From positions 1 through 64,000 of the forward strand of contig JAYPCI010000002.1 in the NCBI GenBank assembly GCA_038124645.1: a stretch of DNA of 64,000 nt. Reading direction: 5' to 3'. The notes under the pieces were generated by a model, which had not been told where the DNA came from, did not search any database, and was given only the letters and a program-made list of their open reading frames with translations. Origin of the DNA: JAYPCI01 sp038124645 (GTDB lineage: Bacteria > Pseudomonadota > Alphaproteobacteria > Pelagibacterales > Pelagibacteraceae). This document shows positions 41,360 to 51,017 of this stretch, one piece after another (position 1 is the first letter of the stretch; every line of letters starts with the position of its first letter). The position numbers and the translations under genes are program-made.

Positions 41360-43137
41360 TATTTACTTTTTGGAAATTCTAAAATTACAGCAGCACCTTT
41401 GTTTTTACCTAAATCTTTAAGTTTAATAGTGCCGTTATGTTCACTCATTATTTTGTTTGCTATAGCTAAACCTAAACCTGAGCCCTTCTCCTTAGTTGTG
41501 TAATAAGGGTTTAATGATCTTTTTAAATTTACAAATCCCATACCATTATCTTCAACAGTGATTGTTATATAGTCATTATTAGGTTCAATTACTATACCTA
41601 TTTTACCTTTAAAATTAGGATCTTTTTGCATTTTTGTCCCAACAGACTCTTCAGAATTTTTAATAAGATTCAATATTAGGCGATTGATTTGATCCTCATC
41701 AGCTTCGATCGTTGCTTTTGATAATTTTGTTTTTACCTGGACACTACTCTTATAAGACATTGCAACAAATTTTACTGTTTTTTGAATTAAAGAAATTATT
41801 TCAATCTTTTTGAATTGTGGTTTAGGCATTCTAGCAAAATTAGAAAATTCATTTACTAAATTTTCGATCTGTTTAATTTGCCGATTAATTGTATCTAAGT
41901 ATTCTTGAAAATTATTTTTTTCATTACCTGTCAAATGTAAATATTTTTCTTTAATTCTATCTAACGATAATTGAATAGGTGTTAACGGATTTTTAATTTC
42001 ATGAGCCATTTTTCTAGCTATGGTTTCCCAAGCTTCAAATCTTTCTGTAGCTATAAGTTTTTCCTGTTGTGATTTAAGAGTTGTAATCATTTTATTAAAA
42101 TTTTTATTTAATTTAATAATTTCATCATCCGCTTCAATACTTGGAACTTTGGTATCAAGTTTGCCTTTCGAAATATCCTCTGATGCGGTGATCAAATTTA
42201 TGATGGGCACGGTTAAACCGGATGCGAAAGAAATGGCAAAAGTTATAGATAAAAAAACAAGTAAACTTACTATAATAATATAAATTAACGCAAATGTAAC
42301 TTTGATACCAAATTCACCTGCTTGAACAGAGTAATAAAAATTTACAGCTTCTTCTGTTTCATTTAGATAATTTATAATTTTGGGTTCAATATTTCTTGAA
42401 ATATATAAGTAAGTATCAATCAGATTTTCAAGTTTTAACATAACCGACGTTTTATCTGAAACTTCGCTAGAAATGACGACCGGTTTACCCTCTAAGGCTA
42501 AGTTAAACTCATCATCTGTTGGAGTTTTAAAACTTAAGTTTTGATCAATTGTTTCTGATAAAATGATGGTACCTAAACTATCAATTAAATAAACATCATC
42601 TACTCTTCTGATGTAACGCTGACTTTTTACAATATTAAAAAATTGATTTTCATTAGCATAAAATAAATTTGCAACTCTATTTAAATCTAATCCCATCAAA
42701 ACTATATCAGACTCTAAAGTTTTCTTGCTCTCAGCTAGATAATCTTTTGCAACTGAATTAGAATTAGTTACTGCTTTATTAACTTGGTTATTAAAAAAAT
42801 TTTCAAGACCAAAATTAAATAAAAAAAGTGAAAAAACGGCAATAATTAAAGAAGGCAAGAAAGTAAAAAGGCAGAAGATGGAAACGTACCTTTTTCGGGT
42901 TTGTTTTCCAACCCCTTTAAATTTATCATCTTTAAGAAGGTTGAGGGAATTTTTAATAATTAAAAAGAAAAAAAATAGCAAAAGACAAAAATCTGCAATT
43001 AATAAAAATTGAATATTTTTTGAATTTAATTCGATAAAGCTCTGATTAATAAAAGTTAAAAATGTGACTATTCCTAAAACAATGGTGATAAATGTTGTGA
43101 CAAGTATTAACTTAAAATTTTGTACATTTTTGAACAT
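41359..43137 (-). CDS. ntrY: NtrY membrane sensor histidine kinase
   Basis: 592 aa. Three N-terminal transmembrane segments (about 10-30, 38-62, 88-112), a periplasmic sensor of about 170 residues, a fourth helix (TFALIYIIIVSLLVFLSITFAI), a HAMP linker, then the phosphorylated His in KMAHEIKNPLTPIQLSLDR and the ATP lid NGMGF, GSGLGLAI. Family role: redox and nitrogen-linked signalling. It is first gene of the ntrYX-trkAH-gpsA-glpK run and is divergent from ispDF over 45 bases. No ntrBC beside it. Confidence 0.94.
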   Translation of the reverse strand: MFKNVQNFKLILVTTFITIVLGIVTFLTFINQSFIELNSKNIQFLLIADFCLLLFFFFLIIKNSLNLLKDDKFKGVGKQTRKRYVSIFCLFTFLPSLIIAVFSLFLFNFGLENFFNNQVNKAVTNSNSVAKDYLAESKKTLESDIVLMGLDLNRVANLFYANENQFFNIVKSQRYIRRVDDVYLIDSLGTIILSETIDQNLSFKTPTDDEFNLALEGKPVVISSEVSDKTSVMLKLENLIDTYLYISRNIEPKIINYLNETEEAVNFYYSVQAGEFGIKVTFALIYIIIVSLLVFLSITFAISFASGLTVPIINLITASEDISKGKLDTKVPSIEADDEIIKLNKNFNKMITTLKSQQEKLIATERFEAWETIARKMAHEIKNPLTPIQLSLDRIKEKYLHLTGNEKNNFQEYLDTINRQIKQIENLVNEFSNFARMPKPQFKKIEIISLIQKTVKFVAMSYKSSVQVKTKLSKATIEADEDQINRLILNLIKNSEESVGTKMQKDPNFKGKIGIVIEPNNDYITITVEDNGMGFVNLKRSLNPYYTTKEKGSGLGLAIANKIMSEHNGTIKLKDLGKNKGAAVILEFPKSK

Positions 43138-43182
43138 ATCTTTACTAAACTTATTTTATATGATTATTAATAAATATAAACA

Positions 43183-44313
43183 ATGAGATTTGCATTTATC
43201 ATTCTTGCTGCGGGTCAAAGTTCACGTTTTAAAGCAGTAATACCCAAGCAATACTTAAATATTGCTGGCAAGTCTTTATTAGAAATATCAATTTTAAAAG
43301 CAAAAAAAATAAAAGAAATTAACGATATAATTGTTGTTTATAATAAAAAACAGAAAAGATTTTTAGATAAAATAAATCTTCATAAGGTCATAAAAATTCA
43401 AGGTGGCAAAACTAGACAAGCTTCCACCTATAATGCCCTACGCTATTTGAAGAAGAAAAAAATTGATCAAGTATTAATTCACGATGCTTCAAGACCTAAT
43501 ATTTCGATAAACTTAATTAAAAAAATCATAAAAGAATCTAAAAAAAATAGAACAGTAATCCCTTATTTAAAAGTAGAGGATTCGTTAAAATTTAAAAAAA
43601 ATAGTTATTATATTAACCAAAAACGTGAAAAATTTATTTTAACGCAAACTCCACAATCATTTAGATTTAAAGATATTTACAAAATTCATCACTCTAACAG
43701 ATCTAATAGTTTAAGTGATGACATGAGCTTGCTTGAAAAAAGTACAAAAATAAAATTAATTTTAGCTGATAAAAGTAATTTTAAGATTACAACCAAAGAA
43801 GATTTTTATAATTTTAAAAAATTTTTTATAAGTAAAAGTTATGTTGGCATTGGATTTGATATCCATCCTTTAGTCAAAAATAGAAAATTAATTCTGGGTG
43901 GTATTTCAATCCCGTTTGGTATGGGGTTAGCTGGGCACTCCGATGGTGATGTCGTATTGCATGCAGTAACAGATGCAATCTTGGGTGCTAGTGGTTTAGG
44001 TAGTATTGGAGAGTACTTTTCTGACAAAAGTAAAAAATATAAAAACATTGACTCAAAAATATTATTAAAAAATATTATAAATTTAATTATTAAAAATAAT
44101 TATTATTTAAATAATCTGGATATAAATATTATTTGTGAGCAACCAAAAATATCTAAAATCAAAAATAAAATTATAGACAAAATATCGAGCATCACCGAAT
44201 TAGACAAAAATAGAATTAATGTTAAAGGAAAAACTGCTGAAAAATTGGGTATCATTGGCAATCAAAAAGCTATAGCCTCAGAAGTAATAGTTTCTTTAAT
44301 TAAATATGATTGA
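43183..44313 (+). CDS. ispDF: Bifunctional IspD/IspF (non-mevalonate isoprenoid enzymes)
   Basis: 376 aa fusion. The N-terminal cytidylyltransferase has IILAAGQSSRFKAVIPKQYL and LIHDASRPNIS. The C-terminal MECDP synthase (from about residue 222) has YVGIGFDIHPLVKN, LAGHSDGDVVLHAVTDAILGA and KGKTAEKLG, with the Asp-x-His zinc ligands. Covers two steps of the MEP pathway. The fusion is typical of alphaproteobacteria. Overlaps pgpA by 8 bases. Confidence 0.95.
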   Translation: MRFAFIILAAGQSSRFKAVIPKQYLNIAGKSLLEISILKAKKIKEINDIIVVYNKKQKRFLDKINLHKVIKIQGGKTRQASTYNALRYLKKKKIDQVLIHDASRPNISINLIKKIIKESKKNRTVIPYLKVEDSLKFKKNSYYINQKREKFILTQTPQSFRFKDIYKIHHSNRSNSLSDDMSLLEKSTKIKLILADKSNFKITTKEDFYNFKKFFISKSYVGIGFDIHPLVKNRKLILGGISIPFGMGLAGHSDGDVVLHAVTDAILGASGLGSIGEYFSDKSKKYKNIDSKILLKNIINLIIKNNYYLNNLDINIICEQPKISKIKNKIIDKISSITELDKNRINVKGKTAEKLGIIGNQKAIASEVIVSLIKYD

Positions 44314-44824
44314 AAAATTCCATTTTTTTTTAATTTCTCTCTTTGGTCTTGGTAAAATTTCACGTTTTCCAGGTTCTCTTGGTTCTTTAGCGACTTGTTT
44401 ATTGTTTTATTTAATTGTTACCTTTATCCCAACTTTTTTTATTACTTTTAAATTTGCTTTATTTATAGTTTTAATAATATTATTTTTTGTTTCTCTCTAT
44501 TCAATTGAACGCTATACAAGGTTTTCACATCATAAAGATCAGAGAGAAATTATTATTGATGAATTCTTTGGACAATTAATTCCTCTTATATTTTTTTACT
44601 ATTATATATTTTCTAGTTTTGCAGACAAATTTCCTCTGGTTATGAAATTTGACTTTTATATAATACTTTCATTTTTTGTATTTAGATTTTTTGACATCGT
44701 AAAACCTTTTCCCATAGGATGGATAGATAAAAAAATTAACAATAGTTTAGGTGTCATGTTTGATGATTTGGTTGCTGGGTTATTTACTGCAATACTATTA
44801 CTTTTACCTTCTTTTCTATTTTAA
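44306..44824 (+). CDS. pgpA: Phosphatidylglycerophosphatase A
   Basis: 172 aa integral membrane protein. ISLFGLGKISRFPGSLGSLAT at the N-terminus, IIIDEFFGQLIPL and FRFFDIVKPFPIGWIDKKINNSLGVMFDDLVAGLFTAIL are the PgpA motifs, with the catalytic acidic residues D-E and D-D. Dephosphorylates phosphatidylglycerophosphate to phosphatidylglycerol. It shares a base with cinA. Confidence 0.93.
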   Translation: MIEKFHFFLISLFGLGKISRFPGSLGSLATCLLFYLIVTFIPTFFITFKFALFIVLIILFFVSLYSIERYTRFSHHKDQREIIIDEFFGQLIPLIFFYYYIFSSFADKFPLVMKFDFYIILSFFVFRFFDIVKPFPIGWIDKKINNSLGVMFDDLVAGLFTAILLLLPSFLF

Positions 44825-45291
44825 TGAAGATATATAAAACTATTGTTAAAAAACTAATAAAAAAAAATTATACTTTATCAATTGTTGAATCTTGCACAGG
44901 TGGACAGTTTTCTTCTGCTGTTACCTCTGTTAGTGGATCATCAAAAATATTTGACTTAGGTATTGTTTCTTACTCGAATCAAGCAAAAATTAAAATTATA
45001 AAGATTAAACCTTTGCTTTTAAAAAGATACGGAGCTGTAAGTAGCCAGGTCTGCACTGCAATGTTAAGCGGGCTTTCAAAACTTTCTAGATCTAAAATTA
45101 AAATTGCAATTACAGGAATAGCTGGTCCTAAAGGTGGCACTAAAAAGAAACCTGTTGGCTTAGTATATGTGGGTATAAAAATTAATAATAAAATTTCAAT
45201 CTTTAAACACAATTTTAAAAATTTAGGTAGACACTATATTCAAAAACAAGCCATTAAAAAAACAATAATAATGTTGAATAAATTAATTTAA
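44824..45291 (+). CDS. pncC: CinA C-terminal-domain nicotinamide-nucleotide amidase (PncC)
   Basis: 155 aa, the stand-alone amidohydrolase without the N-terminal MoaB-like domain. SIVESCTGGQFSSAVTSVSGSSKIFDLGIVSYSN and IAITGIAGPKGGTKKKPVGLVYVGI match the family. Recycles nicotinamide mononucleotide to nicotinate mononucleotide. Third gene of ispDF-pgpA-cinA, convergent with the COQ10-like gene with 4-base overlap. Confidence 0.9.
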   Translation: MKIYKTIVKKLIKKNYTLSIVESCTGGQFSSAVTSVSGSSKIFDLGIVSYSNQAKIKIIKIKPLLLKRYGAVSSQVCTAMLSGLSKLSRSKIKIAITGIAGPKGGTKKKPVGLVYVGIKINNKISIFKHNFKNLGRHYIQKQAIKKTIIMLNKLI

Positions 45292-45734
45292 GTTTTTGAT
45301 AAGTGTAGTGCTCTCTCCACAAAAGCATCAGTAATTTTTTTTAATCCAAGTTGAAATGACCTGTTAACAATCATATTAAAAATTGGGTTTTTTAACTTAA
45401 ATTCTATAAAAAAATCCACTTCAGTGGCTGTATTCAATGTTTTAAATTTCCATTCATTTTTAAGATATTTTAGTGGTCCATCTAAATTGTTTACTAAAAT
45501 GATATTTTTTTGTTTATCAAATAACACGTGACTAACATAATTTTCATTCAAAAAATTCTTACCTACTTTTAATTCGGCTTCTAACTCTATTAGATCATTT
45601 GATTCATTTTTTTTATGTATTTTCGCACTAAGACACCAAGGAACAAATTCTGGATATCTTTCAATATCCAAAACCATATTTATCAGTTTTTCTTTTTCGC
45701 AATGAATTATTTTTTTAAAAGATGTTTTAGACAC
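45288..45734 (-). CDS. COQ10/RatA-type START-domain protein
   Basis: 148 aa. CEKEKLINMVLDIERYPEFVPWCLSAKIHK is the signature start of COQ10 proteins, and the C-terminal helix NRSFQLGLKKITDAFVERA closes the lipid pocket. In alphaproteobacteria the protein is thought to deliver ubiquinone; the E. coli homologue RatA affects ribosome association. It follows lipA by 3 bases, the usual position. Confidence 0.9.
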   Translation of the reverse strand: MSKTSFKKIIHCEKEKLINMVLDIERYPEFVPWCLSAKIHKKNESNDLIELEAELKVGKNFLNENYVSHVLFDKQKNIILVNNLDGPLKYLKNEWKFKTLNTATEVDFFIEFKLKNPIFNMIVNRSFQLGLKKITDAFVERALHLSKT

Positions 45735-45737
45735 TAA

Positions 45738-46676
45738 TTAATGTTCTAAATTTAATTCTTTTACTCTTTGATTTTTCAAAAGAATAAAATCATCATCAGC
45801 ATGATAAGAAGATCTAGTTAAAGGTGAAGATGATACAAGTAAAAATCCTTTAGCCAGTGCTCTATTTTTAAGTTCATCAAACTCTTTTGGTTCTACATAC
45901 CGATGCAATGGAAAGTGCTTTGAGCTTGGCTGCAAATATTGTCCAATAGTTAGAAAATCAACATTAGCTGCTCTTAAGTCATCCATTACTTGCAAGATTT
46001 CTTCTAAAGATTCTCCCATACCTACCATAATCCCAGATTTGGTAAATAACGATGGATTAATTTGTTTTACCTGTTCTAGCAATTTAACTGATGCATAGTA
46101 TCTTGATCCTGGTCTAACTTTTAAATAAAGACTTGGTACTGTCTCAACGTTGTGATTAAAAACATCTGGTTCCGCCTCAATAACTTTTTTATAAGCTTCA
46201 CCTTTTTTCAAAAAATCTGGGGTCAAAACTTCAATGGTTGTTTTAGGATTAATTTTTTTAATTGCTAAGATTACATTTTTAAAATGAGTAGCGCCACCAT
46301 CATCTAGATCATCTCTGTCTACTGAAGTGATGACAACATGTTTTAATTCTAAATCTTTTACAGCAGTAGCAACTCTTTGGGGTTCAAGTGGATCAACAAT
46401 TTTTGGTATACCTGTTTTAACATCACAAAAAGCACAGGCTCTGGTACAAGTATCTCCCAATATCATAAAGGTAGCATGTTTTTTACTCCAACATTCTGTA
46501 ATGTTAGGACAGTTTGCTTCCTGACAAACAGTATGTAAGTTATTTTTAAGAACAATATTTTTTGTTTTATGAAATGTAGCGCTATCTATTATTTTAGACC
46601 TAATCCATGAAGGTTTTTTTTTAATTGGAGAGTCTATATTTTTTTGTTTTTCAGGGTGCCTAAAATCTGTTTTCAT
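45738..46676 (-). CDS. lipA: Lipoyl synthase
   Basis: 312 aa radical-SAM enzyme inserting sulfur into octanoyl groups. Auxiliary cluster cysteines are [12 protein letters not shown] (51-62) and the SAM-cluster is [10 protein letters not shown] (about 77-86); the [12 protein letters not shown] end supplies the conserved Ser-Arg ligand. Its start overlaps ftsB by 4 bases. In most alphaproteobacteria the pyruvate dehydrogenase genes lie between ftsB and lipA; they are missing here. Confidence 0.96.
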   Translation of the reverse strand: MKTDFRHPEKQKNIDSPIKKKPSWIRSKIIDSATFHKTKNIVLKNNLHTVCQEANCPNITECWSKKHATFMILGDTCTRACAFCDVKTGIPKIVDPLEPQRVATAVKDLELKHVVITSVDRDDLDDGGATHFKNVILAIKKINPKTTIEVLTPDFLKKGEAYKKVIEAEPDVFNHNVETVPSLYLKVRPGSRYYASVKLLEQVKQINPSLFTKSGIMVGMGESLEEILQVMDDLRAANVDFLTIGQYLQPSSKHFPLHRYVEPKEFDELKNRALAKGFLLVSSSPLTRSSYHADDDFILLKNQRVKELNLEH

Positions 46677-46969
46677 TTTAAATCAATTACAATCTCATTT
46701 TTTTTTCCGACATTAAATTTTTCTCTATATAATGTCTCTAAGTAATCCTGATCAGGAGATCCAGATAGCAGTTCAATCCTTTTATCGTAGTAATCTAATT
46801 CTTTGTTCTTTTTATTGAGTTCAGTTTGTAAAAGTTGTAATTGTTCTTTTTTTTTAAAATAAGAAATTAAACCTCTTTCACCCCCTATAAAGTTAGAGAC
46901 GAGATAAATGATAAGAAATAAATTGACTAAAATAATTTTATTATGCAAAAAAAATCTAATCAGATTCAT
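46673..46969 (-). CDS. ftsB: FtsB/DivIC-type septum protein
   Basis: 98 aa. One N-terminal transmembrane helix ([18 protein letters not shown], 11-28), then a coiled coil ([30 protein letters not shown]) and the conserved tail [23 protein letters not shown]. It belongs to the FtsQ-L-B division complex. The position after eno is conserved. Confidence 0.88.
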   Translation of the reverse strand: MNLIRFFLHNKIILVNLFLIIYLVSNFIGGERGLISYFKKKEQLQLLQTELNKKNKELDYYDKRIELLSGSPDQDYLETLYREKFNVGKKNEIVIDLK

Positions 46970-46971
46970 AC

Positions 46972-48222
46972 TTAAATTTTAGCCATTTTGGATCTTTTGC
47001 CAAGCTCTTCTTCAATTCTTAGTAAACGGTTATATTTTGCCACTCTTTCAGAACGAGCTAAAGATCCTGTTTTAATTTGATTAGCGTTAGTAGCAACGGC
47101 GATATCAGCAATAAAAGTATCTTCGGTATCACCTGATCTATGTGAAATAATATATTTAATTTTGTTCTTTTTAGCTAATTCAATTACATCCATAGTTTCT
47201 TGCAATGAACCGATCTGGTTAACTTTGATTAAAATACAGTTTGCAGCTTGTTGTTCTATTCCCCTTTTAAGTCTTTTATAATTAGTAACGAAAAGATCAT
47301 CTCCGACAATTTGGACTTTTTTGCCTATAAGAGAAGTAATCTTTATCCACGACTCCCAATCATCTTCAGCAAAAGGATCTTCAATTGATTTTATGGGGTA
47401 TTTATCTACTAAGTATTGATAGTATTTAAGTGTTTCCTCAATGCTTTCGTAACGATCGTCTCTAATAGAATATTTGCCATCTTGATATAATTCATTGGCA
47501 GCAACATCTAAACAAATAACTATATCTTTACCTGGAATTAAACTGGAGGCATTGATTGCCTCTATAATATAATTTAAAGCATCTTCATTAGATTTAAGAT
47601 TGGGTGCAAAACCGCCTTCATCACCTACATTAACAGAGTATCCATTGGTTTTTAATATTTTCTTTAAATTATTAATCACCAAGTAACAGTGATTAATTGC
47701 TTCAGTAAAATTTTTTGCAGAGTCTGGTCTAATCATAAATTCTTGAATTCTTAACTCGTTATCAGCATGTGCTCCTCCATTAATAATATTCATTAATGGA
47801 CGGGGTAATGAAGTACCCTTGCCAAGGTATCTGAATAAACTCTTTTTTTTATCATTTGCTGCAGCTTGGGCGACAGCTAAAGATACAGCTAAAATGCAAT
47901 TGGCACCTAGTTTTTTTTTGTTATCACTGCCGTCCTCTTTAATAAGAATGTTATCAATTTTTTTTTGCTCATTTATATTTTTATTTTTTAATATTTTGGA
48001 TAATTGATTAATATTTCTCACTGCTTTTAAAACACCTTTACCAAGAAATTGTTTTTTATCTCCATCTCTAAGTTCGTAAGCTTCAAAAGCTCCCGTGGAA
48101 GCGCCTGAAGGTACAATTGCAGTTCCTTTTACTCCATTGAACAATAAAATCTCAGCTTCGGTGGTAGGATTACCTCTGCTATCAAAAACTTGTCTTCCTT
48201 TTACAGATTTAATTTTAGACAT
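46972..48222 (-). CDS. eno: Enolase
   Basis: 416 aa. Interconverts 2-phosphoglycerate and phosphoenolpyruvate. VFDSRGNPTTEAEI, IVPSGASTGAFEA, INGGAHADNELRIQEFMI, SIEDPFAEDDWE, QIVGDDLFVTN and ISHRSGDTEDTFIADIAVATNA are complete, including Mg ligands. It overlaps the kdsA gene by one base. Confidence 0.97.
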   Translation of the reverse strand: MSKIKSVKGRQVFDSRGNPTTEAEILLFNGVKGTAIVPSGASTGAFEAYELRDGDKKQFLGKGVLKAVRNINQLSKILKNKNINEQKKIDNILIKEDGSDNKKKLGANCILAVSLAVAQAAANDKKKSLFRYLGKGTSLPRPLMNIINGGAHADNELRIQEFMIRPDSAKNFTEAINHCYLVINNLKKILKTNGYSVNVGDEGGFAPNLKSNEDALNYIIEAINASSLIPGKDIVICLDVAANELYQDGKYSIRDDRYESIEETLKYYQYLVDKYPIKSIEDPFAEDDWESWIKITSLIGKKVQIVGDDLFVTNYKRLKRGIEQQAANCILIKVNQIGSLQETMDVIELAKKNKIKYIISHRSGDTEDTFIADIAVATNANQIKTGSLARSERVAKYNRLLRIEEELGKRSKMAKI

Positions 48223-49046
48223 TAGTAATTTTTAACAATCTTATCAATCTCAACTAATTTTTTTAAAAGTTTAGGTAACTCTTTTAGTGGAACCATATTA
48301 GGACCATCGGAGGGTGCGTTGTCGGGATCTTCATGTGTTTCAATAAAGATAGCTCCAATGCCTACGGCTGTTGCAGCTCGAGCTAAAAATGGAACAAACT
48401 CTCTTTGTCCGCCACTTTTTTCACCCATGCCACCTGGTTGCTGAACTGAGTGTGTCGCATCGTATACTATTGGAAATCCAAATTTTGACATTATGGGTAA
48501 AGCTCTCATATCAGAAACAAGAGTATTATATCCAAAACTTGCTCCACGTTCAGTAATCAAAATACTTTTGTTTCCGCTATCTTCGATTTTTTTGATGACA
48601 TTAGACATATCCCAAGGAGCTAAAAATTGACCTTTTTTAACATTTATTATTTTCCCTGTTTTAGCCGCTGCAATTAAAAGATCAGTCTGTCGACAAAGAA
48701 AAGCTGGAATTTGTAAAACATCAACATGTTTTGCAATAACTGAACATTGTTCTGCTGTATGCACATCTGTCAATACTGGAAGTCCTACCTCATTTCTTAT
48801 TTTATCAAATATTGGTAGAGATTTTTCTAAACCTAATCCCCTTTTCCCTTTTAAACTGGTTCGATTAGCTTTATCAAAAGAGGTTTTATAGATTAGATTA
48901 ATTTTTAAACTTGCGGCAATGTTTTTTAATTCTGTAGAAATTTTAATTGCATGGCTTTCATTCTCTAATTGGCAAGGACCTGCAATAAGGGTGAAAGGTT
49001 TATCGTTAGATATTTCAAAATTTTTACAATTTACTTTATGTGTCAT
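48222..49046 (-). CDS. kdsA: 3-deoxy-8-phosphooctulonate (KDO-8-P) synthase
   Basis: 274 aa. Condenses phosphoenolpyruvate with arabinose 5-phosphate for the LPS inner core. LIAGPCQLENE, YKTSFDKANRTSLKGKRGLGLE, VLTDVHTAEQ, ILITERGASFGYN and YDATHSVQQPGG are the family motifs. One-base overlaps with both eno and pyrG. Supports a lipid A/KDO outer membrane, consistent with the lpx genes here. Confidence 0.96.
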   Translation of the reverse strand: MTHKVNCKNFEISNDKPFTLIAGPCQLENESHAIKISTELKNIAASLKINLIYKTSFDKANRTSLKGKRGLGLEKSLPIFDKIRNEVGLPVLTDVHTAEQCSVIAKHVDVLQIPAFLCRQTDLLIAAAKTGKIINVKKGQFLAPWDMSNVIKKIEDSGNKSILITERGASFGYNTLVSDMRALPIMSKFGFPIVYDATHSVQQPGGMGEKSGGQREFVPFLARAATAVGIGAIFIETHEDPDNAPSDGPNMVPLKELPKLLKKLVEIDKIVKNY

Positions 49047-50671
49047 TAGTTTTTCTTTGAATAATATTTAGCAGCTTTTATAAATGATGAGAATAAAGGA
49101 TGCGGTGATAAAGGTCTAGATTTAAATTCTGGATGAAATTGCACTCCAATAAACCAAGGATGTCCTTTTAATTCAATAATTTCTGGTAATTTTCCATCTG
49201 GTGACAATCCTGAAAAGATTAAACCTTTTTTTTCAAATAAATCTTTAAAGTTGATATTAACTTCATATCGATGTCTGTGCCGCTCATGAATCTTATCAGC
49301 TTTATAAATTTTACTGATCTGTGAATTCTTAATTAATTTGGCTTCATAACTACCTAAGCGCATCGTACCACCTAACTCTTTAACAGTTCCTTTGATTAGT
49401 TTGCCATCTTTCACCCATTCATTCATGAGTCCAACAACAGATCCTTTTTTAGAGCCAAATTCACTCGATGTTGCATTTTTTATATTTAATTGATTTCTTG
49501 CAAATTCAATAATTGCCATTTGCATACCAAAACAAATACCAAGAAATGGAATTTTATTTTTTCTGGCATGATGAATTGCTGCAATTTTACCCTCGGTCCC
49601 TCTTTTACCAAAACCCCCGGGAATTAAGATACCTGATACATCTTTCAATTTTCTTTTAATATCTTGAGGTTTTAAAAAGTCTGACTCAACTCTAATTAAA
49701 TTAACTTTTAGATGATTAGCTATACCGCCATGTGTTAAAGCTTCATCTAAGGATTTATAGGCATCTTTTAAATTTACATATTTGCCAATAATGCCGATAT
49801 TGACACTTTGTTTAGTATTCAACACTAAGTTGGTAATTCTTTTCCAAGGTTTTAGATTTACTTTTTTGCGATTTTTTAATTTAAAATAATTTAAAACTCT
49901 TTCATCTAATTTTTCTTTATTAAAGCTGATGGGCGCCTCATAAATTGTTTTAACATCAACAGTTTCGATTACATCTTTAATATCAACATTACAAAATAAT
50001 GAAATTTTCTTTCTTTGATCTAATGGGATAGTTTGTTCAGATCGACAGATAATAATATCTGGCTGAATACCTATGCTTCTTAACTCTTTAACAGAATGCT
50101 GTGTAGGTTTAGTTTTAATTTCATCAGAAGCTTTCATGTAGGGAACTAAAGTAAGATGAATAAATAAAGTATTTTTTTTACCCGCTTCATTTGAAAATTG
50201 TCTTATGGCTTCTAAAAATGGTAAACTCTCAATGTCTCCAACAGTGCCACCAATTTCACATATGACAAAATCTTCTGTTCGCACATCATGCTTTATAAAT
50301 TCTTTAATTCTATCGGTTACATGTGGAATGACTTGGACAGTTTTACCTAAGTATTGACCTTTACGTTCTTTCCTTAAGACATCGCTGTACACTTGACCAG
50401 TAGTAATATTATCTGATTTTTTTGCTGAGACGCCTGAGAACCTTTCATAATGTCCTAAGTCTAAATCAGTTTCAGCACCATCATTGGTTACATAAACCTC
50501 ACCATGTTGAAAGGGACTCATGGTTCCTGGATCTACATTTAAATATGGATCTAATTTTCTTATTCTAACTTTATAGCCACGAGACTGGAGTAAATAAGCT
50601 AGAGAAGCTGAAGACAATCCTTTTCCGAGAGAGGATACCACGCCGCCGGTAATAAATATATACTGCGCCAT
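49046..50671 (-). CDS. pyrG: CTP synthase
   Basis: 541 aa. The N-terminal synthetase opens [21 protein letters not shown] (P-loop) with [25 protein letters not shown]. The C-terminal glutaminase has PGGFGKRG, catalytic Cys in [12 protein letters not shown] and [15 protein letters not shown]. Converts UTP to CTP. Follows secG by 38 bases in a conserved tpiA-secG-pyrG-kdsA-eno-ftsB order. Confidence 0.97.
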   Translation of the reverse strand: MAQYIFITGGVVSSLGKGLSSASLAYLLQSRGYKVRIRKLDPYLNVDPGTMSPFQHGEVYVTNDGAETDLDLGHYERFSGVSAKKSDNITTGQVYSDVLRKERKGQYLGKTVQVIPHVTDRIKEFIKHDVRTEDFVICEIGGTVGDIESLPFLEAIRQFSNEAGKKNTLFIHLTLVPYMKASDEIKTKPTQHSVKELRSIGIQPDIIICRSEQTIPLDQRKKISLFCNVDIKDVIETVDVKTIYEAPISFNKEKLDERVLNYFKLKNRKKVNLKPWKRITNLVLNTKQSVNIGIIGKYVNLKDAYKSLDEALTHGGIANHLKVNLIRVESDFLKPQDIKRKLKDVSGILIPGGFGKRGTEGKIAAIHHARKNKIPFLGICFGMQMAIIEFARNQLNIKNATSSEFGSKKGSVVGLMNEWVKDGKLIKGTVKELGGTMRLGSYEAKLIKNSQISKIYKADKIHERHRHRYEVNINFKDLFEKKGLIFSGLSPDGKLPEIIELKGHPWFIGVQFHPEFKSRPLSPHPLFSSFIKAAKYYSKKN

Positions 50672-50709
50672 GGAAGAATATTATAGATAATTTTAATCTA
50701 AAAACAAAC

Positions 50710-51012
50710 TTATTTATTAGTTTCTGGGATCTGTGGAAGATTTAATTCGTCAGACGTATTTTGGTCCAAAACAGATTGCGTTTCACTTAACTCGCCTCGT
50801 GAAATAATAACTAATATAATACTAGAAACTATAAAAAGAGTTGCGATCACTGCAGTCATTTTTGTTAAAAAATTTGCAGCTGACCTTGCCGATGTGAAAT
50901 TATCTTGTGAAACTCCAAGTCCAAGTGCACCACCTTCTGATCTTTGTAAAAGTATAAAGATTATAAGCAATGCAGCTAAAAATACATTTATACCTATGAC
51001 AATATTTTCCAT
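50710..51012 (-). CDS. secG: Preprotein translocase subunit SecG
   Basis: 100 aa. Two transmembrane helices: NVFLAALLIIFILLQRSEGGALGLG (with the conserved Q-R-S-E-GG loop) and FLTKMTAVIATLFIVSSIILVII. The extended polar tail DQNTSDELNLPQIPETNK is common in alphaproteobacteria. Auxiliary subunit of SecYEG. It lies 5 bases after tpiA. Confidence 0.93.
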   Translation of the reverse strand: MENIVIGINVFLAALLIIFILLQRSEGGALGLGVSQDNFTSARSAANFLTKMTAVIATLFIVSSIILVIISRGELSETQSVLDQNTSDELNLPQIPETNK

Positions 51013-51017
51013 GAGTA

